From assembly GCF_918698245.1 (NCBI RefSeq), contig NZ_CAKKMS010000002.1:744001-808000 (forward strand): a stretch of DNA of 64,000 bases, read 5' to 3'. Below, in pieces: positions 1 through 7,987 of the stretch (its first letter is position 1; every line of letters begins with the position of its first letter). The translations under genes were made by a program, and so were the position numbers. The stretch is from Pedobacter sp. Bi126. Its GTDB lineage: Bacteria > Bacteroidota > Bacteroidia > Sphingobacteriales > Sphingobacteriaceae. The notes beneath the pieces were generated by a model. The model did no database searches. It had not been told where the DNA came from and saw nothing but the letters and a program-made list of their open reading frames with translations.

Positions 1-2
1 CC

Positions 3-290
3 TACCGTATTAGTGAACTTGCGCAGATAGATCTGGAAGATATTTGGTTATATACATTTAAGAATTGGTCTAAAGATCAAGCAGATAGATATTACGGTTT
101 ATTACTTAGTGAATGTGAATATCTATCAAACCATTTTGAACATGGTAAGATAATGGATCACATATTAAAGGGGTATAGGTGTTCGGCGGTTAAATCGCAT
201 TTAATATTCTATAAGCTGGGAATGGATGGCTTAGTGGAAATAATCAGAATATTACATCAAATGACTAACATTAAAAGTCACTTATTGTAA
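3..290 (+). CDS. ParE/RelE-family toxin, 5' end cut by window edge
   Basis: An open frame enters from the left edge and ends in TAA at 288-290, giving about 95 residues. The visible start has the ParE pattern: 'ISELAQIDLEDIWLYT', then 'NWSKDQADRYYGLL', matching the A..DL..Iw.yt...w...qA..Y signature. Near the C-terminus 'YRCSAVKSHLIFYK' fits the 'R.....H.i.Y' strand of ParE. ParE toxins poison DNA gyrase and are normally co-transcribed with an upstream antitoxin, which here would lie outside the window. Full ParE proteins are about 95-100 residues, so only a few N-terminal residues are missing. The family call is firm; activity is not shown. Confidence 0.8.
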   Translation, partial: YRISELAQIDLEDIWLYTFKNWSKDQADRYYGLLLSECEYLSNHFEHGKIMDHILKGYRCSAVKSHLIFYKLGMDGLVEIIRILHQMTNIKSHLL

Positions 291-341
291 AAATCAATTT
301 TTAATATTTGTAGCTTTAGGGCGTTTTTGGTTAGGTTATAG

Positions 342-1691
342 ATGCAGTCATTCGAAATAGATAAAAGCGACGTACTCAAGGTTAAAAATGCAATTTTAGC
401 TGGTGATGAAACTTTAAAAGTAGTTTTAGAGGAGTATCATGCCTCAGAAATCGCGATTTTGTTTGAGCGTTTAGATAAATCTGAGCAGCGGCACATTATC
501 AACCTGCTTCCCGCAGAAATAGCTTCTGAGATTATTTCTGAGATGGATGAAGAATCCCATCCGGAAGATTTACTTTTTGAGCTCCATCCCGATAAACGTA
601 CGGAGATTGTTGAAGAACTGGATTACGATGATGCGACCGACATCATTTCGCAACTGGAGGATCATGAGCAGAAAGAGATTTTAGAAGACCTTACCGAAGA
701 TCACGCCACAGAAATCCGGAATCTTTTAACTTACGACGAAAAAACTGCGGGTGGTTTGATGAATACGGAGCTGATCTGTGTAAACATCAACCTTACTAAA
801 AAAGATGCAATTGACGAGATCATCCGGCAGAGTGAAGAAATGGAGGAGTTTTACACCATTTATGTGGTGGATGATGAGGAGATTTTTAAAGGTATTGTTT
901 CTTTAAAAGACATTATTAAAGCAAAACACAATGCCAAAATAACTGAATTGGTTAAAATAGACGCAGTTTATGTGCACCCCGATACCGATCAGGAAGAAGT
1001 GGCGAACCTAATTTCTCAATATAACTTAACCAGTATTCCAGTAATAGATGATCACCAGAAATTACTCGGTAGGGTAACATTCGATGATGTGATCGATGTA
1101 ATGGAGGCTGAAAGTACCGAAGATATCTTGAAAATCTCGGGGGTATCAGAAGATGAAGAATTGAGCGGTAACTGGGTAGAAGCGGTAAAATCGCGTTTGC
1201 CATGGTTAATTATCAACCTTGGTACAGCATTTTTAGCTTCATCTGTAGTACGTTATTTCGATCCAACCATTAAGTTAATTCCTTCCTTAGCGGCCTACAT
1301 GACCATTATTGCTGGGATGGGTGGAAATGCAGCTACCCAGGCACTTGCCGTAACCGTAAGGCGTATTTCACTTTATGACTTGACTGATAAACAGGCCTAT
1401 CGTACGGTTTTAAAAGAATTTACCGTAGGTTTAATAAATGGTGCATCCAATGGATTAATCGTATTTATTTTTGCTTACTTTTTTGATGGAAACCCAATGC
1501 TTGGATTGGTTATCTTCCTGGCTATGACGGGCAACCTGATAATTGCAGGCATTACTGGCGCTGGTATTCCGTTAATTTTAAAACGGGTTGGTATCGATCC
1601 CGCCATTGCATCATCTATAATTATTACTACTTTTACCGACGTTTTTGGTTTCCTATTAATTTTAGGATTGGCCAGCAAACTTTTACTATAA
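342..1691 (+). CDS. mgtE: Magnesium transporter MgtE
   Basis: The 449-residue protein has the full MgtE layout. An acidic helical N domain (about 1-130, with 'LLPAEIASEIISEM' and repeated 'LEDLTEDHATEI'-type helices) is followed by two CBS domains (about 135-255; 'TAGGLMNTELICV' opens the first). Five membrane helices fill about 285-449, with the signature 'AGMGGNAATQALAV' in the pore. MgtE is a dimeric, Mg2+-gated inner-membrane channel for Mg2+ uptake; the acidic N and CBS domains sense cytosolic Mg2+. It lies 51 bp after the ParE-like gene and stands alone. Length and motifs are normal for the family. Confidence 0.96.
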   Translation: MQSFEIDKSDVLKVKNAILAGDETLKVVLEEYHASEIAILFERLDKSEQRHIINLLPAEIASEIISEMDEESHPEDLLFELHPDKRTEIVEELDYDDATDIISQLEDHEQKEILEDLTEDHATEIRNLLTYDEKTAGGLMNTELICVNINLTKKDAIDEIIRQSEEMEEFYTIYVVDDEEIFKGIVSLKDIIKAKHNAKITELVKIDAVYVHPDTDQEEVANLISQYNLTSIPVIDDHQKLLGRVTFDDVIDVMEAESTEDILKISGVSEDEELSGNWVEAVKSRLPWLIINLGTAFLASSVVRYFDPTIKLIPSLAAYMTIIAGMGGNAATQALAVTVRRISLYDLTDKQAYRTVLKEFTVGLINGASNGLIVFIFAYFFDGNPMLGLVIFLAMTGNLIIAGITGAGIPLILKRVGIDPAIASSIIITTFTDVFGFLLILGLASKLLL

Positions 1692-1802
1692 TCAGGATTT
1701 ACTTGATTTTAGGATTTCAAGATTTAAAGCTTGCAAAACTAAATTGAGCGCCTGTTAATTTAACTTAGACTACAAACTTTAAATCTATAAAATCTGATCC
1801 CG

Positions 1803-2804
1803 ATGCAAAAAACAAGACACGATTGGACAAAAGAAGAAATATACGAAATTTATAACAAACCATTTTTAGATCTGGTTTACGAAGCCGCAAGCATCCATAG
1901 AGAAAATAAAGATTACAATGAAGTTCAGGTAAGTTCATTAATCTCGATCAAAACTGGAGGTTGTGCTGAAGACTGTTCATATTGCCCACAGGCAGCCCGC
2001 TACCATACCGAATTAGAAGTTCAGCCATTGATGCAGGTTAGCCAGGTGGTTAGCGCCGCAGTTAAGGCAAAAGAGGGGGGCGCATCACGTTTGTGTATGG
2101 GAGCAGCATGGCGCGAAGTACGCGATAACCGCGATTTTGACCGTGTGATTGAAATGGTGAAAGCCGTGAACGATATGGATATGGAAGTTTGCTGTACTTT
2201 AGGCATGCTTACCGAAAACCAGGCACAACGTTTAGCTGATGCGGGTTTATATGCATATAACCATAATATTGATACTTCTGAAGATGATTACAAACGTATT
2301 ATCTCGACCAGAACTTACGATGATCGCTTAAATACCATAAAAAATGTTCGTAAAGCCAAATTAACGGTATGTAGTGGTGGTATTATCGGTTTAGGTGAAA
2401 CGGTAGAAGACCGTGTTTCAATGTTGCAGACTTTATCGAACATGGAAAAACATCCTGAATCAGTTCCCGTTAATGCTTTAGTACCCGTAAAAGGTACTCC
2501 TTTGGAAAATCAGCCACGTGTTCCAATCTGGGATATGGTGAGGATGATTGCTACGGCACGAATCGTAATGCCAAACTCTGTGGTGCGTTTATCAGCTGGT
2601 AGAAACGAAATGAGCACCTTAGAACAGGCTTTTTGCTTTATGGCTGGTGCAAGTTCTATTTTTGCAGGCGATAAATTATTAACTACGCCAAATCCTGCAT
2701 TTGTTGATGATATGGCCATGTTTGAATTGCTGGGACTAAAAACCCGCGACGCCTTTAAAAATGGCAGACCAGCAAATACAAGAATTGAACAGGAAGCGGT
2801 TTAA
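1803..2804 (+). CDS. bioB: Biotin synthase
   Basis: This radical-SAM enzyme inserts sulfur into dethiobiotin, the last step of biotin synthesis. The 333-residue length is typical. The cluster motif CxxxCxxC is seen as '[10 protein letters not shown]' near residues 58-67, and the downstream family segments '[13 protein letters not shown]', '[12 protein letters not shown]' and '[13 protein letters not shown]' are intact. The terminal '[14 protein letters not shown]' is also BioB-specific. No other bio genes are adjacent, so it is a stand-alone locus. It is followed by a group of hairpins and a strong terminator. Confidence 0.97.
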   Translation: MQKTRHDWTKEEIYEIYNKPFLDLVYEAASIHRENKDYNEVQVSSLISIKTGGCAEDCSYCPQAARYHTELEVQPLMQVSQVVSAAVKAKEGGASRLCMGAAWREVRDNRDFDRVIEMVKAVNDMDMEVCCTLGMLTENQAQRLADAGLYAYNHNIDTSEDDYKRIISTRTYDDRLNTIKNVRKAKLTVCSGGIIGLGETVEDRVSMLQTLSNMEKHPESVPVNALVPVKGTPLENQPRVPIWDMVRMIATARIVMPNSVVRLSAGRNEMSTLEQAFCFMAGASSIFAGDKLLTTPNPAFVDDMAMFELLGLKTRDAFKNGRPANTRIEQEAV

Positions 2805-2823
2805 TCAAAAAATATAAACTGAT

Positions 2824-2859
2824 ATCTTTGTGTCAGTTGTTTCCAACAGACACAAAGAT
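2824..2859. repeat. Perfect hairpin, GTGTC/GACAC element copy 1
   Basis: An 11-bp perfect inverted repeat (2824-2834 with 2849-2859) contains an inner GTTG-tttc-CAAC stem. It has no T-run, so it is not a classic terminator. A closely related copy is at 2957-2979. Confidence 0.7.
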
Positions 2860-2888
2860 AGATTTCAACTCATAAATACTGTAAATGA

Positions 2889-2924
2889 AAAAGTCCCGAC
2901 TAAAATCGGGACTTTTTGTTTTAG
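2889..2924 (+). terminator. Intrinsic terminator downstream of bioB
   Basis: The 11-bp stem 'aaaagtcccga' / 'tcgggactttt' has a 6-nt loop and runs into a T-rich tract. It would end bioB transcription; the A/T symmetry means it could also act on the minus strand. Confidence 0.85.
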
Positions 2925-2956
2925 GGTAATTTCGGTGTTGGATGTGGTGGTGTCAG

Positions 2957-3044
2957 ATATCCGTGGTGTCGGTTGTTTCCAACTGACACTAAGTTCAATC
3001 TTATTTTGTAATTCTGCTTAAACAGTCAGATGGTAACATCTGAC
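2957..3044. repeat. Hairpin cluster: second GTGTC element and GTCAGATG hairpin
   Basis: GTGTC-g-GTTG-tttc-CAAC-t-GACAC at about 2957-2980 closely resembles the hairpin at 2824-2859, including the tttc loop. A further hairpin follows, GTCAGATG-gtaa-CATCTGAC, at about 3025-3044, just before the stop of the convergent ohr gene. These look like copies of a small mobile palindrome rather than a gene. Confidence 0.6.
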
Positions 3045-3050
3045 TTCACT

Positions 3051-3461
3051 TTACACAGCCGTTACCCTTACCTCAATATTTCCTCTGGTTGCTTTAGAAT
3101 ACGGACATGCCCTATGCGCTTTATCAGCGAGGGCCTGTGCTTCTTCATGCGAAATCCCTGGAATGTGTACATCAAGGTCTGCAGAGAGCGCAAATGCATT
3201 ACCATCTTTATTAAATGAAACCAATACTTTCACATTTGCTTCACTTATATCAACACCTTCTCGCTCCGCTACACCACCTAAGGCTCCCAAATAACATGGC
3301 CCCCAGGCAGCAGCAAATAATTCTTCTGGGTTTGTGGCACCTCCTTGCCCGCCAAGCTCTTTTGGCTTTCTTAAATCGAAATCTAAAATTCCATCGCTCG
3401 ATTTGATATGTCCGTCTCGTCCTCCAGTAGCTGTAACTTCAGCCGTATATAGCTTTTCCAT
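3051..3461 (-). CDS. ohr: Organic hydroperoxide resistance protein (Ohr/OsmC family)
   Basis: This 136-residue thiol peroxidase reduces organic hydroperoxides with a reactive cysteine pair. Both family cysteines are visible: the first in 'FAAAWGPCYLGAL' (about residue 56) and the second in 'RACPYSKATRGN' (about 119). 'TNPEELFAAAW' and the C-terminal 'ATRGNIEVRV' place it with Ohr rather than OsmC. Length is normal. No OhrR/MarR regulator is adjacent. It converges on bioB and is preceded by a 119-bp gap to the FUSC-family gene on the same strand. Confidence 0.92.
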   Translation of the reverse strand: MEKLYTAEVTATGGRDGHIKSSDGILDFDLRKPKELGGQGGATNPEELFAAAWGPCYLGALGGVAEREGVDISEANVKVLVSFNKDGNAFALSADLDVHIPGISHEEAQALADKAHRACPYSKATRGNIEVRVTAV

Positions 3462-3580
3462 AATGTTTTCTTAATATGGATACTTAACAATTTTTAATAG
3501 CCTTTGTTTTTAATACAAGGTATTTGATAATTTAAATCTTGAACCAATGCAGCATGATTACTTGCGTAATAAAATTCGAT

Positions 3581-5740
3581 TTAAATCTTGATTTTCACTG
3601 ATAGCTTATAAATATCGTAAGCTACCTTCTGGATAAGGTCGAATTGCTCAGGAACCAAATCTTCTCCTTTTTTAATAGCTAAACCGTTATCATTTAGTCT
3701 GATTAGCGGTACATTCTCAATTGTGCTGGCGCCTTTCTCCAGATTTTCAATAGACGTATCCAATAAATAATTGGTATTGTTGGCAATAGGCTTCAAGGAA
3801 TCGAAACTTTCGAAGGTAAATTGATGTTCCTTATTGTAGAGCGAAAGTGTTGCAACATAAGAAGACAATAAATGGCTGAGCGCTGTAAACTGATGTACCT
3901 CTTTAATAAACAACTGTTTGCTTTTTGGTTCAGAAAACATTCTTTGAAACAGAGAGGCCAAGTTCGCCGTACTTACATAAACTTCTTTCCGGGCCAGTTT
4001 ATATTCCGTTCTATTGTAATTTTTCTCAAAATACAATTTAATCACCTGTCCATAATAAGCCTTATTAGCCCTTAAAATATCGAGCATGGCCTCTTTGAGT
4101 TTTTCATGCTCCCAAGTCGGGAATAAAGAATAACTGGCCAATAGCGCAATACCAGAGCCTATAAAAGTATCATAAATCCTTTCACGCGCCAACGCTATCG
4201 ATCCCATACCCAGAAAATCGAATAGGATTAAGATATATGGCGTCATAAAAAGTACACTCACTACGTAATTTTTCCTTTGGAAACTGTAACAGCCAATCAT
4301 GCAGATTAATAGGATCACAAATAAAGTATTCCGATCGTGGATATAAGTAATCACCCCCATACCAATAAACGCCCCAATCGTGGTACCGATTAAACGCTGA
4401 TAATTACGTTCTTTGGTTAAACTAAATCCCGGTTTCGAAATTACCAGAATGGTAAGGAGAATCCAGTAGCTATGTGAGAAATTGAGAATCTGAGCCACGA
4501 TAAAACCCAAAAGCATCACCACAGTAACCCGTAACGAATGCCTGAAAGTAGAAGAAGTATAGGTCAAATTCTCTGTAAATAGTTTAAAATCGAATTTTTG
4601 CCTGGTAATAAATTTCTCTGTATCTACCTCAGCTTGTCTAATATCTTTGCTGTTTCTGATTTTAAAATAACTGAAAATAGTTTTAACCCTTGATAGTATA
4701 TTTTCGATGTTCACCTCAATATTTTTCAGAGCGATTATGCCTAAGGTATTGTATTCCTGATTTTGATTGTTCTTTTCCAGGTCGTTGATTTTGATCTTTA
4801 ACCTTTCAATCTCAATCAATAAACGTTTTGAAACAACGGGCATTCCACCACTTTTTAAGGCAAAAGCAATATCATCAAGGGCGTAAGAGATCCGCTTAAT
4901 GGCCATTTCATAATCTGATAATATACCTGCTTTATCAAACTGATCGTGCAAATGCTGGTAATTATAATAGGTAGACATTACCTGCTCGAACAGATCGACC
5001 ATATCTACAAATACCAATAACAAAAATCTGCCCTCAGGAGTAGAATCCCTTACAATTTCGCGGGTTCTAAAAAGCAATTCTCTTACCGCATCCTGTTTTT
5101 CATGAACAGAAACCTGAAGCTGCAACAGATCTGAATAGGTTTTATCGTAATTGTTATTTTGATGATAGAACTTGGCTTTTTCGCGTAGAAACTCTGCAAC
5201 TTCCAGGATAGAATCACTTAACGATTGCTGCACCAAACGGAAGGGGCGTAAGCGGTACACAAAATAACTTAAGCCAGTATACCAAAGGCTGCCTATCAGG
5301 ATCATAACCGCATGTAGCAATACTTCTTGCCATGGGCGTACGTCGTCAATGCTTAATACCATAATCAGTAAAACCGCGGTACCAACCGATGCAGCTCTAA
5401 TACCGTAGATGTAAAACATCGAAAATACAAAACTGGATACAGCCAATAAAAAGCCGATAAAATAATGGTTCTTATTGGTTAACCCCGTTATGATAGAGAA
5501 GGTAAAGATGAGCGCAGTAGTAATCAGCATTGCATTTCTTCGGTGCACCATTGGCCCCGGACTATCTACCACACTTACACATAAAGCGCCTAGCGATAAA
5601 GTCATACCGTACTTTAACATGCCAAACTGGGCAAGAATTAAAGAGGGGAGCAGTACACCAATGGTGATGCGGAGACCGTCGGCAAAATACGTACTCAATA
5701 AAAAGTCTTGTATATTTCTAATGGGTTGCCTAATCTGCAT
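3581..5740 (-). CDS. FUSC-family inner-membrane protein (YccS/YhfK-like)
   Basis: The 719-residue protein has the duplicated FUSC layout: a first block of about six membrane helices (about 20-165), a long cytoplasmic helical region (about 170-390), a second membrane block (about 400-530) and a soluble C-terminal region. The second block has the FUSC-type segment 'ERNYQRLIGTTIGAFIGM' near residue 440. Relatives include YccS and aromatic-acid efflux components such as AaeB; the substrate is unknown here and no membrane-fusion partner is adjacent. Start is the ATG at 5740. Confidence 0.85.
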   Translation of the reverse strand: MQIRQPIRNIQDFLLSTYFADGLRITIGVLLPSLILAQFGMLKYGMTLSLGALCVSVVDSPGPMVHRRNAMLITTALIFTFSIITGLTNKNHYFIGFLLAVSSFVFSMFYIYGIRAASVGTAVLLIMVLSIDDVRPWQEVLLHAVMILIGSLWYTGLSYFVYRLRPFRLVQQSLSDSILEVAEFLREKAKFYHQNNNYDKTYSDLLQLQVSVHEKQDAVRELLFRTREIVRDSTPEGRFLLLVFVDMVDLFEQVMSTYYNYQHLHDQFDKAGILSDYEMAIKRISYALDDIAFALKSGGMPVVSKRLLIEIERLKIKINDLEKNNQNQEYNTLGIIALKNIEVNIENILSRVKTIFSYFKIRNSKDIRQAEVDTEKFITRQKFDFKLFTENLTYTSSTFRHSLRVTVVMLLGFIVAQILNFSHSYWILLTILVISKPGFSLTKERNYQRLIGTTIGAFIGMGVITYIHDRNTLFVILLICMIGCYSFQRKNYVVSVLFMTPYILILFDFLGMGSIALARERIYDTFIGSGIALLASYSLFPTWEHEKLKEAMLDILRANKAYYGQVIKLYFEKNYNRTEYKLARKEVYVSTANLASLFQRMFSEPKSKQLFIKEVHQFTALSHLLSSYVATLSLYNKEHQFTFESFDSLKPIANNTNYLLDTSIENLEKGASTIENVPLIRLNDNGLAIKKGEDLVPEQFDLIQKVAYDIYKLSVKIKI

Positions 5741-5857
5741 GATACAAAAATAACATAATAGCGAAGTTTTTTGTTGCGATTAAAATAAGTTTTTTGCTTT
5801 TTATAAACTTTTAAGCAGAAAATAGGTAATATCTTGACTAACAAAATATTATGAATT

Positions 5858-5986
5858 GTTTATAAGTGTGATTTTAGAAATGTTGATAACCTAATCGAAA
5901 ATCCACAAAAAGCGCTCAAAACGATATTTTTAACAATACTAAGCTGTTGATAACCAGCAATTTTAAGTGGATAACTTTGTTTATAA
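5858..5986 (+). other. Cluster of DnaA-box-like 9-mers, possible replication origin element
   Basis: Five near-matches to the DnaA box TGTGGATAA lie in one orientation within 130 AT-rich bases: TGTTTATAA (about 5858), TGTTGATAA (5881-5889), TGTTGATAA (5945-5953), AGTGGATAA (5966-5974) and TGTTTATAA (5978-5986). The best ones differ from consensus by one base. 'atccaca' near 5901 is a further partial box in the other orientation. Such clusters occur at oriC or at DnaA-regulated promoters. No dnaA or dnaN gene is in the window, so the origin reading is only a candidate. Confidence 0.4.
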
Positions 5987-6003
5987 AAACACTCATTTTT
6001 CTC

Positions 6004-6032
6004 TTGACAAACGCGTGTTTTCCAACTAAATT
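6004..6032 (+). promoter_or_regulatory. Strong sigma70-like promoter
   Basis: TTGACA (6004-6009), a 17-bp spacer and TAAATT (6027-6032) make a near-consensus promoter with predicted start near 6039. This is unusual in Bacteroidota, where most promoters use a different -33/-7 pattern. It faces the candidate RNA and phoH. Confidence 0.5.
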
Positions 6033-6038
6033 AGATCA

Positions 6039-6413
6039 TATCAAATACGAAGTACTTTGAATTCTGATAAAACAATCCAAAAGAGATAAAGAACCGAAAG
6101 GGGAATTGTTTCGGAGTGTTTACAGGGAAAACGATTAATTTCAGAAAGGGTTAAACCGAGTAAGGATATATATAACCATCGCAAGATTGGATCATAAGAA
6201 AATCGCACAGGCCCAAACAGAGATTATTGAAAACTAGGAAGTTTACGGACGGAGGAGTTGGAAATAAATTTTCACGAATCGCAAAAGTTGCAAAACCTAA
6301 CGATAACGGAAAAATCAAAGTAACAAGAATTAGATGCTTTAAAATGCGACTACGGTTGTTTTTAGAGTTAAAACGGGGAACTGAATCGAAAGAAGAAGAA
6401 CCCCGTTTTTATT
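6039..6413 (+). ncRNA. Candidate ~370-nt non-coding RNA or phoH leader
   Basis: The segment lies between a near-consensus promoter (6004-6032) and a strong terminator (6370-6410). It has no convincing reading frame; the only long one begins at a TTG and runs through the terminator. A short hairpin CCGAAA...TTTCGG sits near 6094-6113. I do not see the signatures of RNase P RNA, tmRNA or SRP RNA. It could be an independent RNA, or a regulated leader of phoH, whose ATG is 83 bases past the terminator. Confidence 0.4.
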
Positions 6414-6415
6414 TT
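6370..6415 (+). terminator. Intrinsic terminator upstream of phoH
   Basis: AAAACGGGG (6370-6378) pairs perfectly with CCCCGTTTT (6401-6409) over a 22-nt purine-rich loop and is followed by a T-rich tail. It lies before, not after, a protein gene, which is why an upstream RNA is suspected. Confidence 0.75.
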
Positions 6416-6495
6416 GCCTTAAATTTTGATCTTTCGATCAAAAAAAGAATAGCGAATCTTTCCGCATATTATCCCTAAAATATTAAATTTACCAA

Positions 6496-7848
6496 ATGGC
6501 CAAAAAAGGTAAATCAATCTCCAATCCATCAAAAAAGATATTCGTTTTAGATACCTCGGTTATTTTGTACGACCATGATGCGATAAATAACTTCCACGAG
6601 CACGATGTAGCTATTCCCATTCAGGTTTTAGAAGAGCTCGATAATTTTAAAAGCGGTAACGATACCCGGAATTTTGAGGCCAGAAGTTTTATCCGCCTTA
6701 TTGATGAAACTTCAAAACAAAAACTCATCAGCGATTGGATTTCGTTAAAAAGCCCTGATTCAGGAAAATTTAAGGTGGTTTTAAATGAAAAGCCTTTAAC
6801 TATAAACGCAGAAGAAGTGTATGGAAAAGGCAAAACAGACCATAAGATTTTAAATGCTGCATTAAGTTTAAAAGAAGAATATCCCGATAAGAAAGTAGTA
6901 CTGGTATCGAAAGACATCTGCCTGAGGTTAAAAGCAAAAGCTCTGGATTTAAATGCAGAAGATTACGAAACGGGTAAAATTAAAAATGTAGATGAGCTTT
7001 ACGCCGGAAAGACCGAAATAGCCAACTTTCCGGTGGAAATTATAGATGAAGTAAAAAAACAACTTTTTATTGATGCTAATGAGGTAGAACTGCCACCTAA
7101 AAATGGCAATCACTTTTATATTTTAAGGAATAAGAGAAAAACAGCAAATGTATTTTATAACAACAGTTTAAAAACAATTTCAGCAGTTTCTACTGATCCT
7201 ATATTTAAAATCAAACCTAAAAATATTGAACAGGCATTTGCCATTCATGCGCTTTTGGATCCTGAAATTAAGCTGGTGAGCATACAAGGGAATGCCGGAA
7301 CAGGCAAAACACTATTGGCTTTAGCAAGCGCTTTAGAACAGCGTAAAAACTTTAGACAGATTTATGTTACCCGGCCAATCGTTTCCCTGAGCAATAAAGA
7401 CATCGGTTTCTTGCCAGGCGATGCAAAATCGAAAACTGATCCTTTTATGGCGCCAATCTGGGATAATCTGCGGTTTATTAAAGAGCAGTTTATCGGCGAT
7501 GATAAAATGTCGGAAAAGATTGATGAACTGATTTTAACCGAAAAAATAGCGATTGCGCCATTGGCTTTTATCCGGGGAAGAACGCTCACCAAAATTTTCT
7601 TTATTATTGATGAGGCACAGAATTTAACACCCCATGAAGTGAAAACGATAATTTCGAGGGCGGGCGAATATACCAAAATAGTTTTTACCGGCGATATTTA
7701 CCAGATTGATACACCATACCTAGATTCTGAAAGTAATGGTCTGTCTTATTTAATCGAAAACGCTAAAAACCACCCGCTGTATGCCCATATTACCTTACAT
7801 AAAGGCGAGAGGAGTGAGTTGGCAAATTTGGCTAATGAGTTGCTTTAA
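6496..7848 (+). CDS. PIN domain-PhoH-like ATPase
   Basis: The 450-residue fusion has an N-terminal PIN nuclease domain (about 10-150), opening 'KIFVLDTSVILYD', with acidic residues in 'QVLEELD' and 'DHKILNAAL'. The C-terminal PhoH ATPase domain (about 235-450) has Walker A 'GNAGTGKT' near residue 265 and Walker B 'FFIIDEAQNL' near 371. PIN-PhoH proteins are thought to couple RNA unwinding with RNA cleavage; the cellular substrate here is unknown. Length and order match the family. It follows a long leader with a terminator, so its expression may be controlled by read-through. Confidence 0.93.
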   Translation: MAKKGKSISNPSKKIFVLDTSVILYDHDAINNFHEHDVAIPIQVLEELDNFKSGNDTRNFEARSFIRLIDETSKQKLISDWISLKSPDSGKFKVVLNEKPLTINAEEVYGKGKTDHKILNAALSLKEEYPDKKVVLVSKDICLRLKAKALDLNAEDYETGKIKNVDELYAGKTEIANFPVEIIDEVKKQLFIDANEVELPPKNGNHFYILRNKRKTANVFYNNSLKTISAVSTDPIFKIKPKNIEQAFAIHALLDPEIKLVSIQGNAGTGKTLLALASALEQRKNFRQIYVTRPIVSLSNKDIGFLPGDAKSKTDPFMAPIWDNLRFIKEQFIGDDKMSEKIDELILTEKIAIAPLAFIRGRTLTKIFFIIDEAQNLTPHEVKTIISRAGEYTKIVFTGDIYQIDTPYLDSESNGLSYLIENAKNHPLYAHITLHKGERSELANLANELL

Positions 7849-7893
7849 GCTTTTCTTCCCCGTTCATCTAGCAGAAAAGAACTACAATAGTTA

Positions 7894-7922
7894 CGTCACC
7901 CTAAACTTGTTTCAGGGTCTTC
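7894..7922. repeat. Dispersed palindrome, family A (CCTGAA-N5-TTCAGG type), diverged copy
   Basis: 'cgtcaccctaaacttg' followed by 'tttcagggtct' matches copies at 20114-20145, 41246-41275, 46747-46775 and, reversed, 29129-29155. All are intergenic. Confidence 0.7.
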
Positions 7923-7987
7923 ATTCAAACAGGGCAGGTTTTTAGGCTGCGTCTACTTTAGTGAACGATGACCGCGCTTAAGACTTA

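Noticed and set aside
2830..3218. Two ~60-codon plus frames after bioB
   Set aside because: They cover hairpins, a terminator and the antisense of ohr.
6039..6413. RNase P RNA, tmRNA or SRP RNA
   Set aside because: The length would fit, but the conserved core sequences of these RNAs are not visible.
6227..6478. 83-codon frame before phoH
   Set aside because: It starts at TTG, runs straight through a strong terminator and has no recognisable domain.
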